A stretch of DNA of 64,000 nucleotides from the NCBI GenBank assembly GCA_033977485.1, contig CM066988.1, positions 51,149,649-51,213,648 on the forward strand. Direction: 5' to 3'. Under the pieces are notes generated by a model. It did not search any database and had not been told where the DNA came from. It was given only the letters and a program-made list of their open reading frames with translations. This document shows, in pieces, positions 10,951-22,326 of this stretch. This stretch comes from Hydrangea macrophylla (Eukaryota > Streptophyta > Magnoliopsida > Cornales > Hydrangeaceae). The translations under genes and the position numbers were made by a program. Positions within the stretch are counted from its first letter, which is position 1; each line of letters starts with the position of its first letter.

Positions 10951-11046
10951 CTCGCCCCACCTCCTGCATCCCTTCCTGATCCTCTATTTTCTGCTTTTCT
11001 TCCCTATCTTCCCGTCCTTTTTCATTTCGGAGTGAGGCTGGAGAAA

Positions 11047-13426
11047 ATGAATCTCGTGAGGTTCGAGCGAGAGTGGGATTTCTTCTTCCTTAGATTCTGT
11101 GCGTTCTTCGAGTCGGGTGGTACTCTAATTCATCTGAACCGAGCGGGTGTTTCTTGCGCTGTTTTGAGAGAGTGTTATCTGGTGCTGAGGAGTGTCTACA
11201 CATTACCATTCAGGTTAGTGACTCTGCCCCCCCTGTATATCAGGTTTGGAGTTTCAAATCCGTTCGCAGGTCGTAGTCTGTGTCCGTTCCTTCCCGTCGG
11301 ATTACCAGAGATGGAACACTACGGCTTCAACTCTGCGTCAAGATCAGAGAGCGAGCAATACCGGTCAGGGTCTCCCGGTGCCAGCCTGGCCCGGCTTCCT
11401 GAGTCCCTGTCCGACCATCAAAGTGGGGCCAGGATCCCCGTTCGTCTGTCTGACAGTGAGTCCACCCAGGAGGCCCCTGTTGCCTCCGTTTCGAGGGGTT
11501 TGGGCGACGAGTTACCCCGGGGGACTCATCGCAGAGTTTTCGCTTGCAAGTCCATTTCTTCTGTTTTGCGCCCCCAAGACCTACTCCGGATCAGGGAGAG
11601 ATACTCTATTCTCGATGGTGTGCCTTAGCCGTAAACATTGGCGGCGCGCACCTCTATCAGTCGGGGTTTGTTACCCTGTTCGAGGACGCTCTGATGGCGG
11701 GCCTCCGGCTTCCGCTTCACCCCGTAGCCCAGGATATCCTGATCTATTTAGACATCGCCCCCGGTCAGTTGGCCCCCAACGGGTGGAGGTTCCTGATGGG
11801 GTGTATATCATTGTGGCCTCAAGCGTTCGGGTATGAACTTACCCTCCAGGAGTTTCTCTGGGCCCACCGACCATTCCCTGTGCACCGGGAAGTGGGTTTC
11901 TTCTCATTCTCTGCCCGTCCGGGCAGGAAAATTATTGACGACTGCCCTAGTAATAACAAAGGGTAGAAGGGTAAATTCTTCCAGGTGTCTACCCTTCGCC
12001 TCTGCGATATGGCTCCGGGGATCCAGCTGAGGACATCCTGGGCTGAGGAGTTGAGGGGTAAGACCGCCCTTCTGGCCTCGTCTGATATTTTGGTCTTTTG
12101 GAACACGGTGGATTACTGACTGATTTCTTTTCTCTGTCCACAGCGGGCTCAACTAAACCCCCCAAAATCCCTGAGTCGTGCCAGGCCAGGATCCTGAGGC
12201 TAGCAGGGCTGCCCACTAGCGTTTGGAACGTGCTATCCCGAACGGGGGATTTTATCGTGACCTATTCTCCTGAGGAGCCTGTTCCGGCCCCCAGCTTCAC
12301 GCCCATCATTCCTGGTGAGTATCCTGGTTACATTATGCGTTAACCATGCACTTGTATTATTTTTGCCCCTTGCATTTCTGACCGTGCGATCTTGGTTTCT
12401 GCAGAAATGGCTCCCAAACGCAATTTGGATCAGCTGCGGGAGAGACAGGCTGCCGCCGCCGCCACTACTACCGCTCGGGCGGCGATCGCCCAAGGGAAGA
12501 GGCCAGCCACCGAGGCCCTGGGTGGCGAGCGCCCGCTCAGGCGTATTCGCCACGGGACTACTAACCGCCCCGACCCTGTGGGGACGTCGGCTCCCCATAG
12601 GCCGGCTGCTGACGAGCCCGTGGCCAGGGTTGACATTCCGTCAGGTCTGCCCCTGAGCGGGCCTGATGAGGTCCGGGAGAGGCTGAAATCCATCCTCGTC
12701 CCAAGCCAGGTCGAAGCATGTGCCGGGCTAACTCCCCAAGGCTTCCAAGGGTGGTTGTACAGTATATCCCATCTGGTAAGTGTTCCTGTCTCCCCTCAAA
12801 TATTGGCTTGCCCCCCTTTTTACTTTGTCTAACAGATTCTCATCCTCTTGCCGTAGGTTGGCTGCATGGCCGCGGGATCCGAGTCCGTTCTGTCCTCCCT
12901 GGCCGAGAAGGTCGGCGCTGCAGAAGCCTCCCTCTCGAAGGAGCGGAAAGAACTGCAAGTGGCCAAAGCTGCCCTGGCCATTGAGACGAACAAGACGAAG
13001 TCGTTGGCTTTGAGTTTGGGTACGCCTCAGGCGGACCTGGCAGCGGCTTTGGCCGAATTGGAGGTTTCCCGATCTTTGACTGCGGCGGCTGAAGCCCGGG
13101 CGAAGGCGGCAGCCGAGACACCTGCTGCAGGGGCCTTGGAGGGCGCGTTTGACGACGGCTTCTTCCAAGGTTATGACGATCTGAAGCGGCGGGTAGCCCG
13201 GGATCACCCCGAATGGGTCCTTTCGGCCTACGAGGGGATTGACTCGGATTACTGGGATATCGGTGAAGATCCCACCGCGGGTGAAGCTCCTGCGATTGGT
13301 GAAAATCCTGCGGCCATTGCTGAGGCCACAGAACTCGCCCCAGGCGGGGGCTTGGGGGACAAAGGGCTTGCTGCACCAAGGGAGCAGACCGGGGAGACCG
13401 AGAATGTGGTCAACGTGGAATACTGA
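11047..13426 (+). pseudogene. Antisense gene 2 of Tat element, spliced, Transposase_28-like
   Basis: A multi-exon plus-strand gene. Three GT-AG introns keep the reading frame: 12058-12143 (GTAAGA..CCACAG, phase 1), 12315-12404 (GTGAGT..CTGCAG, phase 1) and 12776-12856 (GTAAGT..CCGTAG, phase 0, containing an in-frame stop). Exons end at 12057, 12314, 12775 and 13426. A further leader intron with donor CAG|GTTAGT at 11214 is possible. The conserved core (GLRLPL, PNGWR, G near 11700-11837) resembles plant putative gypsy-type transposon proteins; the last exon is a long coiled coil followed by an acidic tail. It looks broken: the frame changes near 11615-11640 between the LRPQDLLRIRERY segment and the core, and a TAG at 11964-11966 sits where Trp is usual (GxKGKFF). 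Start at 11047 is the first ATG after the TATA box; a later ATG near 11311 is possible. Confidence 0.7.
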
Positions 13427-13799
13427 CTCCCCGGTCCCTCCTTCCTGTTGTTTGTTTTCATTGCTTGTAGTTTTTTTTTTATTTTTGGGGAGGCTGCTAC
13501 AATTGCCCCCCTGTAGACACCCCATTTTGTCGGCTATCAGATTTAGGAGACCCATAGCTTGGTGGTTCACAATGATCGTAAAAGACTCAAAAGGACTCTC
13601 GAAAGTCAGCTCTATCTCTCAGAATGATCAGAATGACCAAAATGCCCCTGAAAGCCCGAAAGCTCCCAGATTTGGACCAAAAGTTCTGGAAACACGCTAC
13701 GTCGTAAGAAAAGCGATAAAATGAGTTTTTAAGAAAAATTGGATAAAATCGTCAGCTCTCAGAGACCCCCGGAAGTCCCGGAAGTTCCGGAAAAGTCCC

Positions 13800-14040
13800 C
13801 GTTGACCGGTTTGACCAAGGCTTGACCAAGTTTGACCAAGGTTTGACCAAGTTTGACCAAGTTTGACCGAAATCGTCCGAATCCACCGGAATCTTTTTTA
13901 ATCATAAAAAGGATGTTAAAACAAGTTCCGAAAGAAGATCGAGCGAAAACATCAGCTCCCGGGAACTCCCGGAGGTTTCCAGAACTTCTCGGGAATCCCA
14001 GGTTTGACCAGTTTGACCAGAATTTGACTTTGGAACCGGG
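13800..14040 (+). promoter_or_regulatory. W-box-like TTGACC cluster in LTR
   Basis: Seven TTGACC words in an 11-12 bp tandem rhythm (13802-13871) followed by two more TTGACC and a TTGACT. TTGAC[CT] is the core bound by WRKY factors. The right LTR keeps the cluster at about 24369-24600. They lie roughly 550-770 bp upstream of the TATA box, so a role in transcription is plausible but inferred. Confidence 0.5.
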
Positions 14041-14571
14041 GCGGCCAAACAATTTTCAAATATTTTTCATGGATACTAGAGGTCAATAGCTTTCCAACGG
14101 TATATCGCACATAATTTCTGGATTTAAAACGAATTTATTATGAATTTCCAAAGGCGAAAAAGGCGATCAAACCAGCTTTTATCGCGAATACCGCAAAACT
14201 TTTCAAGGTGACCTATCCCCAAACTATTTTTTATGTAAAGTAGACTCCATTACCTTTCCAACGGTATATCACAACCTCAATTTGGAGTTCGTATGCATTT
14301 TCTGTGAATTTCGGACGAAATAGGTCCTTTTCGCGAATACCGAAACATCAGGGGGCCTAAACAGCATTATCCAGACGAAGGGAGGAGCAGTGCCGCCGCG
14401 GCACTGGACCAGTGCCGCCGCAGCACTCTCCTCCAGAACAGTGTATTTTTGTAATTAAGTTTGTGGTCCCATTTTGATTAATTAAAAGCCAAAACGACAT
14501 AGTTTTATGATTTCAGATGTTTGGAGCCAATGGGAGTACTTTCTAAATCCCAAAAACACCCCAAGTTGGCC

Positions 14572-14579
14572 TATATAAA
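14572..14579 (+). promoter_or_regulatory. TATA box of gag-only element LTR
   Basis: TATATAAA in a GGCC-TATATAAAC context, conserved at 25118-25125 in the other LTR. Confidence 0.7.
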
Positions 14580-16812
14580 CACTCCATTACTCCTCATTTT
14601 AGGGGAGTCAAATGTGAGTTTTGGAAAAGTTTGGGGAGAGAAAGTTGTAGAGATAAGGTTAGAGTAGAGAGAAAAGAAGCTTTCTTCTTTGATTTTCAAA
14701 AACAAAAGTGAGTTCTAACTTTGTTTTTACTTCATTACTTCCATTTGCTTCAACATTCAATACTCCCAACCACCATTTTAGTGAGCATTTAAGAGAATGG
14801 AAGCTTCTTCCATGTCTAGTGTCATTACATATGAGTGAAACACCAATCTACAAGTCTCATGCTTCATGAATATCATCTATTGATCATTATCTACTTGCTT
14901 GTTTATTTATTGTTCATCTCTTCTTATCCCATTTCTTTTTTATTTTCTTTATTTATTTACTAGTTCATCATCATCTAAGTGATGACATGAAGTTTGGGGT
15001 GAGTGAATCCTTATGGATAGTAGCTCTTGACCTCAAAAACATGTTTGATAGATGATGATCATAACCTCAATACTTCCAAGGTATTCTTGGAATGTATTGA
15101 AGTTATGTTCAAAAATAAAATAAATCTCTCCAACAATCTTGGAGGTTCTTAATGATGAGTTTGATGTAGGCATTCTAAGTGGCTATAATCCTTATTGAAT
15201 ATTGAAAACATGTTTTCAAAACATCTATTTCAAAACCCCTCTCAATCCCTCTCATTTGGTTTCAAGAAACAAAACTTTGTTTTTCTCCAAAATCTTCAAA
15301 ACAATGAGTCAAAACAGTGAGTGAGTTGAGTTCAAAGATTTCTCTAGAACTCAATACTCAACATATGAATGCAAGGCCACTTGGAAAGTCTTCCTAACTC
15401 ATTGGAGAACACCCATGATTTTTGGTTTGACTTGGAAGTACTTGGAAATGGTCCATTTGGATCCCAACATTCCTTCCAAATATTCTGTTTTTGCTGTCAC
15501 AGCAGCTAGGTCCACTTCGAACCTCTTTTACAGAAAACTTTTCCAACAAGGGCGGTCCTAACTTATTTTTCCCTTAACATTAAATGTCTTAGGGAGTTTT
15601 CTGTATAAAATGGGCCCTTAGATCATTCTTTTTCATTTTCTAAGATTTTATAACATTTCAGTCGACAGTACGGACTCTGTTTCTGAGTGACCTGTGTTGT
15701 TTATATGTTTTCTCTCAATCTGTGATAGCTATTCAAGATTGGCTTTTTGGGTTGTATTCTAGACACAATAAGGAATATCTCCATAAAAAATCATGCATTG
15801 AAAACATTCCTAACCCCTCTTTTCAAATTTCCAAAGATGATGCTGCTGTTCTGTCCACTATTCACAGCAAGCATACCTTAACTTTCATTCTTTGATTTAA
15901 TGCTTATATGCATTCCAAATTAGCTCATATCTTAGGAAGTAGTTCATACTACATTTGTATACATCCCATGTTGATTTAATCCATTCATTCATACACATTT
16001 TAGACTCCTAAGTCATTTTAGAAATCCATGTACACAAAACACACTACAACCTTTGCACATTTTTAGATACATACATTGCATTCATGCAAGATTTGGGGTT
16101 TTTGTAACTCTTAATCTAAGAAGATTATAAGGAATGATCACAATCACACGTTCATGCTTCCCCTTGATCTAATCATCCTTTCTCATCCGTCCCGGGGATT
16201 GAGGGATCTTCTTTTCTCAAAGATTAACATGCATCATACTAGCTTGCTAAGCATATTTAGATTTCTTGGTTTATTTGTTTCAATAACAATTCATGTCCCC
16301 CCTTTTTTAGATTAGGAAGTCTTGATTATTTGATACATGATTAGACGATTTTTCCTAGATTTATTTGTGTGATCTTTCACTTTGCATTGTGTGATATTTG
16401 GCTTAGATCTTATGAATGATATCTTATCTTTAGATCTTCCATTTCAAATCTCCTTATGTGATGTAATATACTATCATAGTATTATTTGTCGAACCATACA
16501 TAGTATAAGATGATTATTTGGATGCTAATTGAGGCCCGTCGAAAGACGGGGCGAGTTGAGGGTGTTTTAGTCGCGACAAAGGCTCCTTCCTCTCTCGTAC
16601 CAAAACCCCGAACCAAGTTCTTTGGTGATGAAGGGCCGGTGCCCTTATCCGCTTGGGTGAGTCAAAATTAGGTTTCTTGGTTCCTTAAAGACCAAGTGGC
16701 GACTCTATATCTGTTTTCAACAGACCATTCGTTTCCTTTCCTTGATTCAAATCAAGTTTCAAAAACAATCTCAAACAAGAGAGAAGTGGTCTGATTCCGC
16801 GTGTCCACAATC

Positions 16813-16830
16813 TGGCGACTCTGCTGGGGA
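16813..16830 (+). promoter_or_regulatory. Primer-binding site (tRNA-Arg-like)
   Basis: TGGCGACTCTGCTGGGGA begins three bases after the 5' LTR. The TGGCGACTC start matches the complement of plant tRNA-Arg 3' ends, as used by Ogre elements. Confidence 0.75.
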
Positions 16831-18135
16831 ATTTTATTTTTAAAACAAAATAATACAGAGGTTTGACTCATAAGAAGCATCCTTAAAATCATCTTTTTAC
16901 TGTGTTTGGTTCACCGCATTGCACTCTTGCATTCCCCCTCCGACTGTGTCTGAAACGCGGCGCTGACATTGTTCAGGTCTTGCTGTGACAGGGCACAAGT
17001 CACCGTTGATACTGTACCTTCCAAGGTATATCAAAAAGAGTAAAAACCTCCGTACCGTCTCTCTGACGGTATATTGGAACTCTCGTCAACGGACCCTCTT
17101 TGACTGAACCCAGCCCTTGCATATAGATTCCTGTAGAACCTTTCATAGGACTGTTCATTTATCTTTTCAGATAGGACAATGTAATATAACTGCTATATGC
17201 CCTGATGGGATTACCTGCGCGGTGTAGACGCTTATGTGGCATAGAACAGAACCTCTTTCTTATGATTCCCAAGGCAATCACTCACATAGTCACATGTAAT
17301 CACATTGAGTTGACCTGCCTAAGCATCATGACAAGGATGTCTGCTCCATGCTCGCAAAGATATACACCGCAAACCTTGTTTGTCGGTCTTGAGACATAGG
17401 AGTATGAAAACCTGCTAGAAAGTATGATCACTATCACCATACTTACCAGTTTCTCCCAGAAACTCTGTCCAGATGTCCCAGATATAACCAGATTTACCAG
17501 TTTCTCCCAGAAACTCTGTCCAGATGTCCCAGATATTACCAGATTTACCAGTTTCTCCCAGAAACTCTGTCCAGATGTCCCAGATATAACCAGATTTACC
17601 AGTTTCTCCCAGAAACTCTGCCCAGATGTCCCAGATATACCCGCATTAACCTGTTTCTCCCAGAGACTCTGCTCAAAACTGTACCCGGATATCTCGTTTT
17701 CTCCCAGAAACTCTGTCCAAATCAACCAAGAATGCCCAGTCCTTCTTAGAAGCCTCCGTAAACCCTAGAAATCCCTGTTATCCCTTGGTGATCGTACTGG
17801 AAAGTAAGATTGGCACACTCTATATGGTTAGGACCTTAATTGCTTAACTTCTATCTGTTAGAAATAGGAACGTCATATAGATTAGGCCTTACATCCGCAT
17901 GCTTGTCTCCCATGCATACACCATTCCGATCTCTCTGCACGCACTGTCCCGAGTCGGTCCACGTCACTGTCTTTTGTCTGTCTAAAAGTCGTCACTGTCA
18001 GGATCTGATACACCCCTTTCTCTCAAAATTTGTCAGGTCAGTATAGATTCCCAAGGTCAGCAGCCGGAATCCTCGTTGTGGACCAGGAGTTCGGATAATC
18101 GTTTAGTCAGAATTAGTCCGACAGCCCGCTTCAAC
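16831..18135 (+). other. Untranslated leader of gag-only element
   Basis: About 1.3 kb between primer site and gag without a credible gene. It contains the 51-bp tandem array listed separately. Confidence 0.6.
17445..17724 (+). repeat. 51-bp tandem repeat in leader
   Basis: Unit starts ACCAGTTTCTCCCAGAAACT at 17445, 17496, 17547 and 17598, then degrades (ACCTGTTTCTCCC at 17649 and a last partial copy near 17695). Because 51 is a multiple of three the array stays open in frame on both strands, which is not evidence of coding. Confidence 0.9.
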
Positions 18136-19389
18136 ATGAATAGAGAAGAATTGGAAAACAAGGTCACCGAGTTGGGAGCAACTATAAGCCAACAATCCGA
18201 CAGTCTAGCCCAAGTCCTGAAATTCATGGAAGAACTGAAGCAGCAACAGCCACAACCTCCGCCCGGGTTTCCGCCACCAGGGTTTGAACCTCCTCTACAC
18301 GAGAATAATGGGGAGGAAAACTGGTTTCAAGGGGTCCCACCGTTTGCGTATGAGAAGAAGCTCCAAGAGAAAATGGATAAGGTCGACAAGCTAGAGAGCG
18401 TACTGAGGAAAAGCAAGGGGGTCGATGATTACATGCTAGACCTGGAAGGCCTCTTTGAGCCTGTTAAGCTGAAACTGTCGGAGAACTTCAAGATGCCTGA
18501 AATTGATCGTTTTGATGGAACTGGGAATCCAAAGAGCCACATAAAGTTCTGCATGAGTGTTTTCCAATCAATGGGTTGCACCCATGAGCACATTGCAATG
18601 TTGTTCCCTCAAACCCTCGCCAAGGCCGCTCTATCCTGGTTTATGACCTTGGAGGTTTCTAAGACTCGAACTTGGGAAGATATAGTCTAGGTCTTCATTG
18701 ATCATTACTCCTACAACCAAGAGCTCGATGTCACCATCCGGGATCTGGAGACTACCCGGCAGAACCTCAATGAGTCCTTCGCTGCGTTCTTGAGCAGATG
18801 GAGGAACAAAGTGGCCCAAATGACCCACCGACCAGTCAAAAAGGAACAAGTCCGGATGTTGATCAAGAATCTACTGCCGTTGTACCATGAGAAACTCTTC
18901 TACCAATCCATCTCAACATTTGAAGAACTGTTTGAGATTGGGACTAGAATCGAGGATGCAATCAGGGAAGGGAAAATCAAGAATGAAGAATCACAAAGCC
19001 AGCCCAAGAGACCCGACTACTCCCGAAACCCTTCGAATGTCAACGCCCTTAGTAACCAACCCATAGCCTGTTCTCCCCAATCATACCAGTTCACAAACCA
19101 AACCAGCTCGCCTAGCCGCCCTTACCAAAATAGGGTACCCCGTGAATTTTCCAAGCTGGATATCTCTCCCTCCGTAGCCTTAGGCCGCCTGCTAAAAAAG
19201 GGACACCTCCAACTCCTTCAGCCTCGTGCCGATACCCCACCACCTAACTGTGACTTGTCCAAACGATGTGCCTACCACCAAGGCACAGGCCATGACACCG
19301 ACAGATGCATACGTCTCCGCCATGATATCCAAGACCTCATTGATCGAGGAATCATCGAGCCACCACCCATTCAACCCCATGTCACCTAA
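18136..19389 (+). pseudogene. Gag of nested element, one nonsense codon
   Basis: A 418-codon plus-strand frame from the ATG at 18136, interrupted once by TAG at 18688-18690 where the family has Gln (CAG), then open to 19389. It has an N-terminal coiled coil, a Pro-rich stretch (QPQPPPGFPPPGF), a retrotransposon Gag domain with FDGTGNP, a Trp in ALSWF, and a C-terminal CAYHQGTGHDTDRC knuckle (C-x2-H-x4-H-x4-C). Gag builds the particle that packages element RNA. No pol frame follows before the 3' LTR. The single C-to-T change suggests recent loss. Upstream in-frame codons from 18076 lack an ATG and are left out. Confidence 0.88.
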
Positions 19390-19480
19390 GCCCATTGCCT
19401 ATTCTCTCAAATGATCCCTTTTACTGACACCTATGAATGTTGAATCCGTGCAGTGGATCGATAGTGTTTGGGACTTCTGC

Positions 19481-19511
<31 letters not shown>

Positions 19512-20061
19512 CAATAATGATAAATGGGTCACAAAGACACTCCATTTGAGACCAAGTCGAGTCTGTTCTATATTTTGTGTCTATTTCAAGTTTGATCTTG
19601 TGGTCGAGTCTGTCTATCATCGAGTTGTTGTGAGTCTGTATCGAGTAATGTAATCTTTCTCTTCTGATGGAATGAAGTCTCATTTTGCCTAATCTGATGT
19701 GTATATTCATAAGTGCATGAATCGCTGAACTGAAAATGTCACTTTTAAAATTACCATGGACATTACCCTGCTAATAAATTTTTGCATCAAACAAAAAAAG
19801 AGAATCCCAAACAGGTCAAAGTCGATTTCGCACTGACCCCAAAGAAGAGCTGAGAATTGAATAGTCTTACTTTAAGAATTTAAAGATGCTTTTGCTCAAA
19901 TCTCGAAAAGACATACTTAAGACTGATTTGGGGCTTGCCTAACACCCTTTCCACCATTTCTACCATTTCAAAGTCTCGGACCCAATCCAATTGATAGCCA
20001 TGCGAACCTGTGCGAGCTTGGTCCTTGTTGGTAGCCAAACATTTCGATGAGTTTCTTCCCC

Positions 20062-20106
<45 letters not shown>

Positions 20107-20900
20107 CGCTTGGTTGAAAACCCGAAAAGGGCCCCTAGGCAAAAATGAGAGCTAAAAAGGTGTTGATTTCCAAAATCTGACCCTAGCCAGTCAAAAGGTT
20201 GAAGAAAATTTTGATGAAACAAATGAGAAAATTGTATGCTTCAAGGTACATCATAAGAACGTGCCTGGATCACATTTCCAAAGGCATGGAACAACCACAA
20301 AATTCCGAGAGCTGACATGCACGTTTCGGAATTCTAAGATTGCGATTGAAAGATCTTGCAAGAATCAATTACATGAAAAGCAAAATTGACTGGCTAGGCG
20401 AAAGTGAAAAGGATCAATCCTCAAAATAAAAAGAACAAGAAAGAGAAAAAGGGGGGTTGAAACTGAATCCTTTTATTGAAAACTACCATAAGTGGCTCAA
20501 GTTTGAACTGATTTGATGATTGGCTTAAAAAACCCTCATACCCAATTTTTTTCAAGACCTTGCCTTGAACTACGCTTGACCTGATTCCCGCTCGGGGATA
20601 CGTAGGCAACCACAATGGTTCGGTCACCCCACCTACCTAAAAATCAACCCGCTTCTTTCCGACCATGGCCCGAACTACGTTGGACCTGATCCCCACTTGG
20701 GGGTACGTAGGCAGACTTTCAAAAAGAAAAAGGATGGCTCGCTAGGTCGAAAATCCGAAAGGACGCCTAGGCAAAAGTTAGAGCTAAATCCAAGGTAAGC
20801 AATAACAAAAGAGAGAAAAGAGCTCGTTAGGTCACCTCACTGGTGCCTAGGCAAAAGTTATGAGCATTTGAGAGATTAAAGTCACGGTCCTTGCCTCAAG
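19390..20900 (+). other. Non-coding interior of gag-only element, part 1
   Basis: No gene seen. It has long poly-A runs at about 19484-19511 and 20066-20103. A conserved box, GAACTACG..GACCTGAT.CCC..T.GGGGATACGTAGGCA, occurs at about 20568-20610 and 20670-20712, with a third copy at 23877-23921. Confidence 0.6.
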
Positions 20901-20920
20901 CCAGAAATCACCTTCCACAC

Positions 20921-21150
20921 TAGGGGCAAACGTTGGCTACTCGCCTCGTTTGCCTGAACTCCATTATCTACCCTTCATACAAGGGGCAAACTTCGGTCAC
21001 CTACCTCGTTTGCCCAAAACCTCCAATAAACCATTGTCCAAACTAGGGGCAAACTTCGGTCACCCACCTCGTTTGCCTAATGAATTCTACTTCGTACACC
21101 TCAAACTAGGGGCAAACTCAGTTTGCCTAACATGATCCCTTCACACTAAG
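20921..21150 (+). repeat. 60-63 bp tandem array of polypurine-like modules
   Basis: AGGGGCAAAC occurs at 20922, 20982, 21045 and 21108, each followed by TTCGGTCAC..CCTCGTTTGCC, with a fifth degraded copy near 21145. The AGGGGCAAAC core equals the polypurine tract at 24069-24079. Confidence 0.85.
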
Positions 21151-21560
21151 GGCGAGTTTTCAAGTCACCAAGTTGTTTTGAAATTTTTTGAAATAGAGCA
21201 TCTTTTATTCTAAAAGCTAAGGCACTAATTCAAAGCACTTCCAGGGAGAAGTAGAGAATTGATTAGATCAATAGGGAGGAATTTTCAAAAACCAGATTTA
21301 TCATCAAAGTGTTGTCATATTAAGATGAGGAGTGGACATAAAAGATGAGCGGTACATCATTCATGATGAAGGCACATTGGATCGTGGCAATTTGAGAATT
21401 TCATGTCCAAGTCAATCCTTCTTTGTTTGAGTCAGTAGTAATCTGATCACAAGTGTGTCAGAGATCGAGGTTTCATACAAACTAACTCAACTTTCCTTGT
21501 CGTTCCTGTTAAGTCCATTTGTCCTGATGGTCTCAAATGTGTGGGTTAAAGGTGACTCTC

Positions 21561-21566
<6 letters not shown>

Positions 21567-21616
<50 letters not shown>
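21567..21616 (+). repeat. Poly-A tract
   Basis: About 50 A residues in the interior of the gag-only element. It may be a simple-sequence expansion; length in a raw assembly is uncertain. Confidence 0.8.
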
Positions 21617-21618
<2 letters not shown>

Positions 21619-21779
21619 TTGGATATAAGTAGAAGTACCAAACATTATTACTACACCAGTCAAGGTACAACATGAGAAGTGTCCCAGGTACAAGTGGTAT
21701 AAACTTGTAAGTGGTTGCAAACTACAAACCGATAGTTTGTTCCTCAAGGTGACTGATCGGAGGAAATATCGCCAACACC

Positions 21780-22326
21780 AAGAAACTATTGCTGACGTGT
21801 TGATGAGGTGTGTCGATGAGACGCGTTGTCGAGGTGTTTTAGGGCCCAAAGTCCAGATGTGTTGATGAGAAGTTTTGATAAGATGTGTTTTAGGACTCAG
21901 AGTCCGGATGTTTTGATAAGATGTGTTATCAAGACGTTTAAGGTTCAAAGTCCAAGTGTGTCATTGAGGAGGAGCATCAGATGTGTCGAGGAACATCAGA
22001 AGAGTTGAGAAGCATTATTGGAGCATCGAGGAACATCAAAAGAGAGTATTGTTGAAGAGGAGCATCGGGTGTGTTAAGGAGCATCGTTGAAGAACATCGG
22101 ATGTTGAAGAGTTAAGAAACATCGGATGTGTTGAGGAGCATCAGATTTGTTGAGAAGCATCGTTGAAGAGTTGGGGAACATCGGATGTGTTGAGAAGCAT
22201 CAGATTTGTTGAGGAGCGTCAGCAGAGTTGAAAAGCATCATTTCAAAGTCGAGGAGCGTCATTAAGATTTGAAGAACACCATTGAGAATCAAGAAGCATT
22301 GAGAAGCACCGTCAAAGATTTGAGTA
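21780..22326 (+). repeat. Degenerate GAGGAGCATC-type short repeats
   Basis: Irregular 20-30 bp copies built on GAGGAACATC, GAAGCATC, GATGTGTTGA and TTGAAGAGTTG. The first copies (21790-21960) have a longer unit with AAAGTCCAGATGTGTTGAT. No gene is seen. Confidence 0.7.

Larger units (their letters stand above)
13512..16809 (+). repeat. 5' LTR of gag-only element (3298 bp)
   Basis: Near-identical to 24080-27353. It holds a cluster of TTGACC words (13800-14040), two AGTGCCGCCGC.GCACT copies (about 14389-14427), a TATA box TATATAAA at 14572-14579 with a pyrimidine-rich start region after it, and a terminal GAGGCCCGTCGAAAGACGGG stem. It is 24 bp longer than its partner, matching one extra GTGCCGCCGCGGCACT-type unit. 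Confidence 0.96.

Noticed and set aside
12230..13570. Minus-strand frames of 121-280 residues opposite antisense gene 2
   Set aside because: GC-rich shadows crossing predicted introns, without start context or motifs.
17424..17768. Plus-strand frame with a repeated 17-residue peptide
   Set aside because: The 51-bp repeat is open on both strands because its length is a multiple of three; there is no start context or homology.
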